Below, in pieces: positions 17,014-25,886 of a DNA stretch of 64,000 nucleotides. Numbering within the stretch: the stretch's first letter is position 1; each line of letters begins with the position of its first letter. A program made the position numbers and the translations under genes. The notes under the pieces were generated by a model. That model was not told the DNA's origin, ran no database searches, and saw nothing but the letters and a program-made list of their open reading frames with translations. Source of the stretch: Polaribacter sp. IC066 (GTDB lineage: Bacteria; Bacteroidota; Bacteroidia; Flavobacteriales; Flavobacteriaceae); the NCBI RefSeq assembly GCF_007997085.1, contig NZ_VORR01000003.1, positions 1-64,000 on the forward strand, given 5' to 3'.

Positions 17014-17168
17014 AATCTTTTACTTTGGCACAGATATTGTATTATTATAACTGAAAATTTTTGTTAAAAACATCATATCGTTTTTAAAATTAGCACAAAA
17101 CTACTATATTTAAGAGTTTTAAAAGCAAAAATTTTTATTAAAAAGTATTCACTTAAAATTATATCACT

Positions 17169-18305
17169 ATGAAACTATCTTATAAAAACGTAAAGCTAAA
17201 CCGACTAATCTTATTTGTAACGGCTAATTTATTTTTGGTTTCTTGTGGCACATACCAAAGTGTTTACAATGATGACGGGATTTATGGAGACGTTACGCCG
17301 AGACAAGAAAATAAAAAAGTAATTGTTGTTAACGAACAACAGTTTGAAAAATATGAAGAAGATTACTTCACCAAAACATTAGAAAACTTACAGCGAATAG
17401 AAGCTAATCAGATTTTTACCGATGTAGATTCTTATAATTCTAATGCTGCTTTTGTGAACGATGAAATTAGTGACGAAACATTAAATTACAGCGCGAGTCA
17501 GCCTTGGGGTTATGAAGACAACAATGTTGTTGTAAATGTGAATTTAATGAACGATCCTTTTTTGTTCGGCAATAATTGGGGCATGGGCTTCAACAACGGT
17601 TGGGGGTTTAATAATGGTTGGGGGTTTAATAATGGATTCAATAATGGCTGGGGTTTTAATAACGGTTATGGTTTTAACAATGGCTGGGGATTCAACAATG
17701 GTTGGGGATTTAATAACGGCTGGGGTTTTAGAGGAGGATTTGGCAGAAACTTTGGCTATAACAACTGGGGGTTTAACAATCATTATAATGGTATAGGCTT
17801 TAGAAACAATAGATACAACAACCGTTCTTACAGAGAGTATAGATACGGCAGAAGAACCAATAATGGTGCGATAACTAGAAATAGAAACGTAACTTCAAGA
17901 AACAGAACAACCGTTGGTACTAGAAATAACAATAGCACTGTAGCGAACAGAAGATCATCTAACACCGTTAACAGAAATAACACAAGCACAAGCCCTACAA
18001 GAAGAAGTGCTTCAACAAGAAGAAGCTCATCAACGATTAAAAGAAGTTCTGTGCCAACAAGAAGAAATTATTCAACAAGAAGCGCTAATACAAGCTCTAG
18101 AAATTCTAATGCTAGCTCACGAAGATCTTCTAGCAATAGTAGAAATGCTTCATCCAGAAGTTCTTCTTCTAACAACAGAAGAGCAACCTCTACGTCTAAC
18201 AGAAGTTCAAGATCATCTTCTACAAGAAGTGGCGGTTCTTCATCTTCAAGAAGCTCTGGTTCAAGAAGTTCAGGTAGCAGATCTTCTTCTAGAAGAGGAA
18301 ATTAA
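17169..18305 (+). CDS. Lipoprotein with Gly-Trp-Asn repeats and an Arg/Ser-rich tail
   Basis: This is a 378-residue secreted lipoprotein (LFLVSCGTYQSVYND, lipidated Cys near residue 27). Residues about 28-130 form an ordinary-looking acidic domain. Residues about 138-200 are tandem repeats of the form GWGFNNG with variants. From about 200 to the end it is Arg, Ser, Asn and Thr-rich (TRRSASTRRSSSTIKR and similar), highly basic and probably disordered. Similar proteins occur in Flavobacteriaceae without known function. The basic tail may bind polysaccharide, nucleic acid or the cell wall; that is a guess. The FadL-like gene starts 30 bases later. Confidence 0.85.
   Translation: MKLSYKNVKLNRLILFVTANLFLVSCGTYQSVYNDDGIYGDVTPRQENKKVIVVNEQQFEKYEEDYFTKTLENLQRIEANQIFTDVDSYNSNAAFVNDEISDETLNYSASQPWGYEDNNVVVNVNLMNDPFLFGNNWGMGFNNGWGFNNGWGFNNGFNNGWGFNNGYGFNNGWGFNNGWGFNNGWGFRGGFGRNFGYNNWGFNNHYNGIGFRNNRYNNRSYREYRYGRRTNNGAITRNRNVTSRNRTTVGTRNNNSTVANRRSSNTVNRNNTSTSPTRRSASTRRSSSTIKRSSVPTRRNYSTRSANTSSRNSNASSRRSSSNSRNASSRSSSSNNRRATSTSNRSSRSSSTRSGGSSSSRSSGSRSSGSRSSSRRGN
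17583..17735 (+). repeat. Coding tandem repeat, GWGFNN units
   Basis: About eight imperfect copies of an 18-21 base unit, of the form GGTTGGGGGTTTAATAAT, encode GWGFNNG. Synonymous differences between copies show that the array is not brand new. Such arrays can change copy number between strains. Confidence 0.85.
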
Positions 18306-18335
18306 TATAAAATTATTACATATAACACCAAAATT

Positions 18336-19772
18336 ATGAAACGATTTTTTATCCTAGCGTCCTTTTTCGCTACTGCATTCACGTCTTTTTCTCAATCTTT
18401 GGGATACCAAGATTTAGGAATTTTATTTTCTCAAAACGACCATAATGGTTCTGCACGTTTTACAGCAATGAGTGGTGCTTTTGGCGCATTAGGTGGCGAT
18501 ATATCTTCTATAAATGTGAACCCTGCTGGTTTGTCTGTTTTTAACAATAGCATGTTTACAGGCAGTTTTAATGCTAGAAGTTCTGATATTACCTCGGTTT
18601 ACGGCAATCAATCGTTAAATAGAACTGCAGTAACCACACAAGACCAATTTATAAATTTATCGCAGGCAGGGGCGGTTTTAGTTTTTGATAGTGCCCATAG
18701 TAGCAACTGGAGCAAATTTGCAATCGGTTTTAATTATAGAATTACAAAAGATTTTAACAATAGCTTTTTAGCAGAAGGTAACAGTGGTTTTACTACTTTC
18801 ACTAATTTCCCTAAAGATACAAATGACCCAGCTCTTATTTATGATTTTGCAGATGAGCAAGGTTACAACAATACGTACGGTGGTAAATTAAGTGAATTTA
18901 ACGTGGCGTTTTCTTCTGTTCATCAAAATAAATTGCATTTAGGGGTAAGTCTTAATTTTTACGATTTAAATTTTAGCCAACAATCTACTTTAAGCGAATT
19001 TAATAGCGATATTGATGGCAACACATTAGATGCCTTTTTATATCAAGAAAACTTTACTACCGGAACTGGTTTTTCTGCAAATATTGGTTTTATTTATAAG
19101 GCCCATCAAAATTTTAGATTCGGTTTATCATACAAAACACCAACCTATTTTACAGAAATTATTGAAGATAGTAATATTACAGAAAATGAAGTATTATTTG
19201 GAGATGCGGAAATAGTAGTAAGTGATAGCAATGATACTTACAGAAATACAGATTTAGGAGGATTCCCCTTACAATCTGTAATTTATAGGTTTAGAACACC
19301 TAGCACCCTAACAGCAAGTACAGCTTTTATTTTTGGTAAAAACGGTTTGTTAAGTTTTGATTACAACAATAAAAACTTTCAAAGAATGAGGCTTTCTGGT
19401 GATGATTTCTCGCCTGATGAAAGCTTCTCTAATGAGAATCAATTTTTTCAAAATAATTTAAAAAACACTCATAATTTTAATATTGGTACAGAGTGGCGTT
19501 TTGATAGGTTTAGCGTAAGAGGAGGCTATAGTTTTGAACAAACACCACACACAACTAGTGGTTTAACAAATAACAGTATTACTAATTTTGGCGATATAGA
19601 AGGCTACTCCCTTGGCGGTGGCTATAACTTTGGGAACTTTAAGTTAGACTTTGCTTACAGCAATAACAACAGAACAGCTGCTCATAGTTTTTATTCAGGC
19701 TTTAACAATAGTGCAGCAAATTTAACAATCGATAATAGCATTTTTACCGCTTCCGTAAGTTTAAGCTTATAA
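18336..19772 (+). CDS. OmpP1/FadL-type outer-membrane transport protein
   Basis: This is an outer-membrane beta-barrel of 478 residues with a signal peptide (MKRFFILASFFATAFTSFSQ). The segment SARFTAMSGAFGALGGDIS followed by SINVNPAGLSVF is the usual N-terminal hatch region of FadL-like proteins in Bacteroidota, often labelled hemin receptor without proof. Many alternating strands follow and the last residues (NSIFTASVSLSL) look like a terminal barrel strand. The substrate is probably a hydrophobic molecule, by family. It follows the repeat-rich lipoprotein gene on the same strand and is closed by a strong terminator. Confidence 0.87.
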   Translation: MKRFFILASFFATAFTSFSQSLGYQDLGILFSQNDHNGSARFTAMSGAFGALGGDISSINVNPAGLSVFNNSMFTGSFNARSSDITSVYGNQSLNRTAVTTQDQFINLSQAGAVLVFDSAHSSNWSKFAIGFNYRITKDFNNSFLAEGNSGFTTFTNFPKDTNDPALIYDFADEQGYNNTYGGKLSEFNVAFSSVHQNKLHLGVSLNFYDLNFSQQSTLSEFNSDIDGNTLDAFLYQENFTTGTGFSANIGFIYKAHQNFRFGLSYKTPTYFTEIIEDSNITENEVLFGDAEIVVSDSNDTYRNTDLGGFPLQSVIYRFRTPSTLTASTAFIFGKNGLLSFDYNNKNFQRMRLSGDDFSPDESFSNENQFFQNNLKNTHNFNIGTEWRFDRFSVRGGYSFEQTPHTTSGLTNNSITNFGDIEGYSLGGGYNFGNFKLDFAYSNNNRTAAHSFYSGFNNSAANLTIDNSIFTASVSLSL

Positions 19773-19787
19773 ATAAAAATCATTTCT

Positions 19788-19828
19788 AAAAAAGACCTTG
19801 TATTTACAAAACATACAAGGTCTTTTTT
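19788..19828 (+). terminator. Terminator after the FadL-like gene
   Basis: A 16-base perfect stem, AAAAAAGACCTTGTAT (19788-19803) with ATACAAGGTCTTTTTT (19813-19828), encloses a 9-base loop and ends in T6. Confidence 0.88.
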
Positions 19829-19851
19829 ATTACAATCCAGTTTTTTTCCCG

Positions 19852-19859
19852 TAATTTTG
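19852..19859 (+). promoter_or_regulatory. Probable -7 box of the Nfu-type gene
   Basis: TAATTTTG fits TAnnTTTG and lies 17 bases before the ATG at 19877. No TTG is seen at the 19-base spacing. Confidence 0.45.
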
Positions 19860-19876
19860 CAGCTTATTTTAAGTGT

Positions 19877-20782
19877 ATGCAAGAGACAAAAATTACAATT
19901 CAAGAAACAACAAACGATACCATTTTAAAATTCAATAGCTCCACAATTTTAATAAACGGTGGTAGCTATGAATTTACAAATATTGATGAAGCAAAAAACT
20001 CACCTTTAGCACAAGAGCTATTCTATTTACCTTTTGTAAAAAAGATTTTTGTGACTGCTAATTTTATTGCTGTTCAACGTTTTGATATTGTTCAGTGGCT
20101 TGATGTTCAAGAAGAAGTAGCAGAGCAAATTGAAGCTTATTTAAATGATGGAAACGTAGTTGTGACAGAAACAACCTCCACAACAAAAAAAGTAGTGATA
20201 GAGGTGTATGCAGAAGTTACGCCGAACCCTTCGGTCATGAAATTTGGTTGTAGTAAAGCTTTAACACAAACCGATGTTGAGTTTAAAAATAGTGATGAAG
20301 CCAGCAAATCATCGCCTTTAGCGCAAGCAATTTTCTCCTTTCCTTTTGTAAAAGAGGTATTTATTTCTGATAATTATATTTCTGTTACAAAATATGATAT
20401 TGTAGAATGGAATGAAGTTTATCCAGAATTAAAAACTTTTATCCGTGAATATTTAGTGGAAGGAAAAACCATTATTAAAGAATTACCTAGTGAAGAAACA
20501 GCAACCAAAACTAAAGTTGCAGCTCCTGTTGTTGCTTTAGAAGGGGTATCTGCACAAATTGTAACTATTTTAGATGAATATATAAAGCCTGCAGTGGCTG
20601 CTGATGGCGGCAATATCGCTTTTAAGTCTTATGACGAAGTAAACAAAATAGTTAGCGTTGTTTTACAAGGTGCTTGTAGTGGTTGCCCGTCTTCTACCGC
20701 TACTTTAAAAAACGGAATAGAAACTTTATTAAAAGATATGTTACCAGGTCAAATTAATGGAGTTGTTGCAATTAATGGGTAA
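19877..20782 (+). CDS. Nfu/NifU-type iron-sulfur scaffold protein with two Nfu N-domains
   Basis: This protein probably assembles or delivers Fe-S clusters in the cytosol. The 301 residues hold two copies of the Nfu N-terminal domain, at about 1-90 and 105-200. Each copy has SPLAQ followed by F-FPFVK or LPFVK and a DIVxW motif. A C-terminal NifU domain follows with the cluster-binding CSGC motif in GACSGCPSSTATLKNGIE. The second N-domain carries the usual TPNPSVMKF. The duplicated N-domain is the odd feature compared with single-domain Nfu proteins. It is a separate unit before menG. Confidence 0.9.
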   Translation: MQETKITIQETTNDTILKFNSSTILINGGSYEFTNIDEAKNSPLAQELFYLPFVKKIFVTANFIAVQRFDIVQWLDVQEEVAEQIEAYLNDGNVVVTETTSTTKKVVIEVYAEVTPNPSVMKFGCSKALTQTDVEFKNSDEASKSSPLAQAIFSFPFVKEVFISDNYISVTKYDIVEWNEVYPELKTFIREYLVEGKTIIKELPSEETATKTKVAAPVVALEGVSAQIVTILDEYIKPAVAADGGNIAFKSYDEVNKIVSVVLQGACSGCPSSTATLKNGIETLLKDMLPGQINGVVAING

Positions 20783-20920
20783 AACTCACTTTGTACTAAC
20801 TACTATTTCTCTGAAAGGAAAAAGCGTAAAAAGAGCTACAAGCTTAAATTTATAGTATAAAGGTATAAAAACTAACATTTGGCTTACTGCATAGCATATA
20901 AAGCCCAAAGCAAAATTAAA

Positions 20921-21652
20921 ATGTCAGCAGAAAAAATAAATCCATATAAAGATTCAGATTTAGGAAAAAAAGAGCAAGTTGCTCAAATGTTCGATAATAT
21001 CTCTAGTAATTACGATGGTTTAAACAGAGTAATTTCTTTAGGAATTGATATTAAGTGGCGTAAAAAAGTGATTGAGATTGTGGGTAAAAACAATCCGAAG
21101 CAAATTTTAGACATTGCCACAGGCACTGGAGATTTAGTCTTAATGATGGCAAAATTAAATCCTGATAGAATTGTGGGTTTAGATATTTCTGCGGGAATGC
21201 TCGAGGTTGGAAAACAAAAAATTGCCAAAGCAAATTTATCTGACAAAATAGAAATGATTGTTGGTGATTCTGAAGATATGCCTTTTGATGATGCTACTTT
21301 TGATGCCATTACCGTTTCTTTTGGCGTAAGAAATTTTGCTAATTTGGCAAAGGGAATTAAAGAAATTGCACGCGTTTTAAAGCCTACAGGAGTTTTGGTT
21401 ATTTTAGAAACGTCTAACCCTGTCAAATTTCCTTTTAAACAAGGCTATAAATTATACACGAACCTATTTTTACCGGTTGTTGGCAAATTGTTTTCAAAAG
21501 ATAAAGACGCCTATACGTATTTATCAGCATCTGCAAATTCTTTTCCTTTTGGAGAGGCTTTCAACAATATTTTACAAAAAAATGGGTTTACACATACAAA
21601 AGACACTCCTGTAACATTTGGCGTGGCTACAATTTATACTGCAAGCAAATAA
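20921..21652 (+). CDS. ubiE: Demethylmenaquinone methyltransferase (MenG/UbiE)
   Basis: This enzyme methylates demethylmenaquinone to menaquinone with S-adenosylmethionine, the last step of the respiratory quinone pathway in Bacteroidota. From the ATG at 20921 the protein has 243 residues. The ATG is preferred because an upstream in-frame TTG adds an unlike segment. The class I methyltransferase motifs are clear: [29 protein letters not shown] and the family signature [27 protein letters not shown] near the N-terminus is typical. The PorT-like gene follows after two bases. Confidence 0.94.
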   Translation: MSAEKINPYKDSDLGKKEQVAQMFDNISSNYDGLNRVISLGIDIKWRKKVIEIVGKNNPKQILDIATGTGDLVLMMAKLNPDRIVGLDISAGMLEVGKQKIAKANLSDKIEMIVGDSEDMPFDDATFDAITVSFGVRNFANLAKGIKEIARVLKPTGVLVILETSNPVKFPFKQGYKLYTNLFLPVVGKLFSKDKDAYTYLSASANSFPFGEAFNNILQKNGFTHTKDTPVTFGVATIYTASK

Positions 21653-21654
21653 AA

Positions 21655-22362
21655 ATGAATAGAACAATTATTCTTTTTGGTTTTTTTCTAATGATTTCTG
21701 TTGTGGTTTTTGCACAAAGAGAGCGTGTAGAAAATTTACCAACTTTCGATAATAGAAAAATACATTACGGTTTTTATCTTGGGTTAAATCAAAATGATTT
21801 TAAACTAAATTATAAAAATAGTCCAATCTTTGATCCTTCTATTTCGGTAGAACCAAGTACTGGTTTTAATGTAGGTTTAATTGCAGAATTACGTTTTCAT
21901 AAAAACTTAAGTTTGCGCTTCGAACCGGGCTTAGTAAGTAATACAAAAAGAATTATTTTCAAGCATTTAAGTTCTTCAAGCAATCCTCAAGATAGTATCA
22001 GAGAAATTGGCTCTACGTATTTACATGTTCCTTTGCTTTTTAAATTTAGTACAGATCGGTATAAAAATATTCGTCCGTATGTATTAGGGGGTATTTCTTA
22101 CGATTATAATTTCTCTAGTAATGAAGCCAATCAAGACGATAATTCTGCGGGACAATTTAGAATGAAAACTCACAACTTTATGTATGAAGTAGGAATGGGA
22201 ATTGATATTTATTTAAATTACTTCAAATTCTCGCCCTCTATTCGTGGTGTATTTGCCATTAATAATGAAATAAAATACGATGATGATCCGGACAGTAAAT
22301 GGACGGCTCCCATCAATTTTATGGGAACTCGTGGTATTTTCTTGAATTTTGCCTTTGAGTAA
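21655..22362 (+). CDS. porT: PorT-like outer-membrane barrel, probable type IX secretion component
   Basis: This is a 235-residue outer-membrane protein with a signal peptide (MNRTIILFGFFLMISVVVFAQ) and eight or so amphipathic strands. The opening NLPTFDNRKIHYGFYLGLNQ and the ending MGTRGIFLNFAFE match the PorT/SprT proteins needed for type IX secretion, the route for gliding adhesins and secreted enzymes. The position two bases after ubiE is, as I recall it, the usual neighbourhood of porT in Flavobacteriaceae. Other PorT-family barrels exist, so the exact role is an inference from context. Confidence 0.78.
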   Translation: MNRTIILFGFFLMISVVVFAQRERVENLPTFDNRKIHYGFYLGLNQNDFKLNYKNSPIFDPSISVEPSTGFNVGLIAELRFHKNLSLRFEPGLVSNTKRIIFKHLSSSSNPQDSIREIGSTYLHVPLLFKFSTDRYKNIRPYVLGGISYDYNFSSNEANQDDNSAGQFRMKTHNFMYEVGMGIDIYLNYFKFSPSIRGVFAINNEIKYDDDPDSKWTAPINFMGTRGIFLNFAFE

Positions 22363-22492
22363 AGTTCATTATACAGAAATTCACGGAGTTTTTCTGCTAT
22401 ATATTTTTTAGAGTTTATTTCAGCAATCTACTATATCAATAGTAGAAAAAATATATTTACAACTTTTTTTACTCAAACTAAAGCACTAAAAA

Positions 22493-23224
22493 CTACCAAC
22501 TACGCTTAAACTCACTTAATAGAATTGCCGTTGCCGTCGCAACATTTAAACTTTCTGTTTCTTGCGTTTCGCCAAACCTAGGAATTGAAATTTTATTTTT
22601 CACAATTGCTTTTACTCCATTAGAAATACCATTGGCTTCATTTCCTATGATTAAAATAGCTTCTTTTGGCAATTGCGTTTTATAAACATTTGTACCCTCC
22701 ATATCCGCTATAAAAGTTGGCAATTCAGTTTCTTGCAAATATGCTTCTAGAGCTACATATTTTATAGAAACCCTCTTTAAAGACCCCATACTTGCCTGCA
22801 CTACTTTCTGGTTATAACAATCTACAGTATCTTTTGAGCAAATTAATTGACGAACACCAAACCAGTCGCAAAGTCGTATAATTGTCCCAAGATTTCCTGG
22901 ATCATTTACGGCATCTAAAGCAACTGTAAAACCACTTTTTTCTGGCAATCTTTCATCAGGAATCTTAAAAATACCCAAAACTTTATTGGGCGTTTTTAAA
23001 TTACTTATTTTTTGTAGCTCTTTTTCTGAAACCCAAACAATACGATCCGAAGAAATGTTCGTTATAAAATCTTCAGTTGCAAATAAAGTATCGATTACAA
23101 AAGATGAATTTAACAACTCATCTACTACTTTTTTACCTTCAGCGATAAATAAATTGTGTTTTTGTCGATACTTTTTTTGAGATAAACTTGTTATAATTTT
23201 TAGTTGATTTTTTGAAATGCTCAT
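22493..23224 (-). CDS. TrmH/SpoU-family RNA 2'-O-methyltransferase
   Basis: This is a cytosolic SPOUT methyltransferase that probably methylates a ribose 2'-O in rRNA or tRNA using S-adenosylmethionine. The 243 residues have an N-terminal substrate-binding segment (FIAEGKKVVDELL) and the three SPOUT motifs: NDPGNLGTIIRLCDWFG, IIGNEANGIS and IPRFGETQETESLNVATAT. Length is usual for the RlmB/TrmH-like group. The exact target cannot be told from the sequence. It is divergent from the TamL-like gene, with starts about 70 bases apart. Confidence 0.92.
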   Translation of the reverse strand: MSISKNQLKIITSLSQKKYRQKHNLFIAEGKKVVDELLNSSFVIDTLFATEDFITNISSDRIVWVSEKELQKISNLKTPNKVLGIFKIPDERLPEKSGFTVALDAVNDPGNLGTIIRLCDWFGVRQLICSKDTVDCYNQKVVQASMGSLKRVSIKYVALEAYLQETELPTFIADMEGTNVYKTQLPKEAILIIGNEANGISNGVKAIVKNKISIPRFGETQETESLNVATATAILLSEFKRSW

Positions 23225-23293
23225 TAATTGATTGTAAATAGAAATAAACCGTTGAAAAATACTATTTTTGATATTCTTTCGAGTGCTAAAATA

Positions 23294-25774
23294 ATGAAAA
23301 AAATTCCGTTCTATTTTTTATTAGCTGTCTTTTTTGCGTCATGTAATGCTACCAAACATGTTGCAGAAGGAGAATTTATGCTAACAGAAAATAGTATTAA
23401 CATAGATAGTGTAAAAACCAAAAGTTCTAACTTACAAAAATATATTTTACAGAAACGAAATCCGCGTTTTCTCGGGCTTCCTTTAAGTTTATATTTTCAT
23501 AATTTAGGCAATCATGAAAAACCAGAAACACCAACAGAATGGGCAGAAGAAAACTCAAAATCTTATAATTTTGTAAAGAAAGTATTTTCTGAAAAACAAA
23601 GTATTGCTTACTCAAATTATTTTATCAACTTAAATAAATGGTTTTTAAAATATCCGCATCCAGAAATTGTAAGCAACAATAAAGTGAAACGAACTGCAGA
23701 CAATTTATGGGCTTATTATAAAACCCAAGGGTTTTTTAGATCTTCTGTAAATTCTAAAATCAGCAAAGATTCTGCCGATAAAAAAGCAACAGTTACTTAT
23801 TATATCAAAAAAGGAAAACCTACGCTTTTAGATACCATTCACATTAAAATAGAATCTCCGGTTTTAGACTCTATTTACAGAAACTCTGGTTTAGAAACGT
23901 TGTTAAAAACAAATGACCAATATAAAGATCAAGTATTTAGAAATGAAGCTAGCAAGGTTGTAAAGCTTTTTAGAAATAATGGCGTTTATCATTTTGCCGA
24001 AGCAGCCTTGGGTTTTTATGTAGACTCTACAAGAACCGATTATAAAACGAACGTAGATTTTATAATTGCTAAAAATAGGTTAATAGAAGAAAACGGACAA
24101 TACAAAGAAAAACCTTATAAAATACACACTATAAAAGAGGTGAACGTAATTACCGATTATTCTTTTACAAGAAAAGACGAGTCTCCTACAAATTCTGTTT
24201 CTTACAACGGCATCAATTTTTTGTCTTATAATAAGTTAAAATATAGTCCTAAATATTTATCTCAATCTATTTTTTTAAAACCCGGTAAAATTTATAAAGA
24301 CACTTTAAGAAATTTAACAAGAACTCATTTAAAATCTTTGCAAAATTTTAAATCTACCAACATAAAATTCACCGCTGATCCTGCCAGTGAAAATGAACTA
24401 AAAATGGATGTTTTTTTAGCCCCTTTAGAGAAATATACGTTGGGAACCGAAACAGAATTAACACACTCTAATGTTCGTAATCTTGGCGTTTCTGGTAAGT
24501 TTTCTATTACGGATAGAAATGCGTTTAAAGGTGCCGAATTATTAAAATTATCATTTTTAGGCTCTTGGTTTAATTCTAATACCGGCCCTGGTTGGGAAAT
24601 TGGTGCAGATGCTTCTTTAGAAATACCAAGATTTTTAGCTCCTTTTGGTTTAAGCAAATTTGTACCCAAAGCAATGTCGCCAAGAACACTCTTTTCTTTA
24701 GGATCTAGTTTTCAAAAAAATATAGGTTTAGATCGGCAAACATTTACCATACTCACAGATTACAAATGGCAATATAATGACAAAAAAACCATTCAATTAG
24801 AAATTTTAAACACACAATATATTCAGAATCTTAATGTGAATAGCTTTTTTACCATTTATAATTCTGAATATGAAAGTTTAAATAGCGTTGCAAAAGTATT
24901 TTATAATGATGCTAATAGAGTTTTAAACCTCCCTGAAGAGGCCGTTTCTTTTATGAATACTTTGGTAGCTAACAATAGCTTTCAAAACACGAACCCCGAA
25001 GAATACAATATAAGTTTAAATATTTTAAATCGATACAATATTATAACATCAGACTTTTTAATCCCTACAATTGCCTATACTTTTACCTACAATAGTCAGC
25101 GCGATTTTAAGGATAATAACTTTTCTTTCTTTAAAATTAGAGTGGCTAACTCTGGCAATGTTCTAGGTTTATTATCAGATAAAGAAAACGCAAATAATAA
25201 AAAAACATTTTTAAATATTCCGCTAGCACAGTATTTTAAAACAGATATTGAATTCAAAAAGTTTTGGGATGTTGGTAATAACTCCGTATTTGGATTTAGA
25301 ACATTTTTAGGCGCTATTATAACCTATGATAATTCAGACGTTCCGTTTACCAAAAGTTATTTTGCCGGTGGTTCTAATGATATTAGAGCTTGGCAAACTT
25401 ATGAGTTAGGCCCAGGTAGCAGAAATTCTGGTTTAGAATTTAACGTAGGTAATTTTAAATTTTTAACAAGTGCAGAATATCGATTTGATGTGGTTAGCAA
25501 ATTAAAAGGAGCTCTATTTATTGATGCCGGAAATATTTGGGATATTTCTGGATCTAGCTTTATAGAAGAAGAAGCTAAATTTACCAACCTTTCTTCGTTA
25601 AAAAACATTGCTGTAGGCTCTGGTTTTGGAGCAAGATTAGATTTTAATTTTTTAATTTTACGGTTCGATGTTGGTTTTAAAACCTATGAACCTTATTTAG
25701 ATGGAAATAAATGGTTTAAAAATTACAGTTTTAACGACGCCGTTTATAATGTGGGGATTAACTATCCTTTTTAA
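23294..25774 (+). CDS. TamL-like lipoprotein of the OMP85/BamA superfamily
   Basis: This is an outer-membrane barrel of 826 residues from the ATG at 23294. That start is favoured because it gives a clean lipoprotein signal (YFLLAVFFASCNATKHV); an upstream TTG adds 22 residues. POTRA-like repeats lie in the first half. A D15/OMP85 surface-antigen barrel occupies the C-terminal half, with SYFAGGSNDIRAWQTYELGPGS (the GGxxxxRG-type region) and a final strand AVYNVGINYPF. Lipidated TamA homologues are known in Bacteroidota as TamL. Its usual partner, a TamB/AsmA-like protein, is not adjacent: the next gene is the aldolase. Confidence 0.87.
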   Translation: MKKIPFYFLLAVFFASCNATKHVAEGEFMLTENSINIDSVKTKSSNLQKYILQKRNPRFLGLPLSLYFHNLGNHEKPETPTEWAEENSKSYNFVKKVFSEKQSIAYSNYFINLNKWFLKYPHPEIVSNNKVKRTADNLWAYYKTQGFFRSSVNSKISKDSADKKATVTYYIKKGKPTLLDTIHIKIESPVLDSIYRNSGLETLLKTNDQYKDQVFRNEASKVVKLFRNNGVYHFAEAALGFYVDSTRTDYKTNVDFIIAKNRLIEENGQYKEKPYKIHTIKEVNVITDYSFTRKDESPTNSVSYNGINFLSYNKLKYSPKYLSQSIFLKPGKIYKDTLRNLTRTHLKSLQNFKSTNIKFTADPASENELKMDVFLAPLEKYTLGTETELTHSNVRNLGVSGKFSITDRNAFKGAELLKLSFLGSWFNSNTGPGWEIGADASLEIPRFLAPFGLSKFVPKAMSPRTLFSLGSSFQKNIGLDRQTFTILTDYKWQYNDKKTIQLEILNTQYIQNLNVNSFFTIYNSEYESLNSVAKVFYNDANRVLNLPEEAVSFMNTLVANNSFQNTNPEEYNISLNILNRYNIITSDFLIPTIAYTFTYNSQRDFKDNNFSFFKIRVANSGNVLGLLSDKENANNKKTFLNIPLAQYFKTDIEFKKFWDVGNNSVFGFRTFLGAIITYDNSDVPFTKSYFAGGSNDIRAWQTYELGPGSRNSGLEFNVGNFKFLTSAEYRFDVVSKLKGALFIDAGNIWDISGSSFIEEEAKFTNLSSLKNIAVGSGFGARLDFNFLILRFDVGFKTYEPYLDGNKWFKNYSFNDAVYNVGINYPF

Positions 25775-25886
25775 TAAAAACAGCACGTAAACTCTATAAC
25801 GTTTTCGTTACTTTATTCGCATTCAGCCACCATAACCTACTATTTTTTATTACTTTTGACAAGTAAATATCTAAAATAAACATAAA

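Noticed and set aside
17583..17735. Short regular repeats that might suggest a CRISPR array
   Set aside because: The units are contiguous and in frame, encode GWGFNN and have no spacers. No cas genes are present.
17544..17796. Two repetitive open frames over the GWGFNN array
   Set aside because: They are alternate-frame readings of the coding tandem repeat in the lipoprotein gene, which has a lipoprotein signal and a proper start.
18007..18339. 110-codon plus-strand frame rich in Leu, Glu and Gln
   Set aside because: It lies out of frame inside the Arg/Ser-rich tail of the lipoprotein gene, and its composition follows from AGAAG-type codons read one base off.
20419..20613. Minus-strand frame inside the Nfu-type gene
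   Set aside because: It is a shadow of the sense-strand NifU domain, which has the CSGC motif.
22428..22445. CTACTAT/ATAGTAG hairpin between the convergent porT-like and methylase genes
   Set aside because: The stem is short and neither direction is followed by a T run, so a terminator call is not supported.
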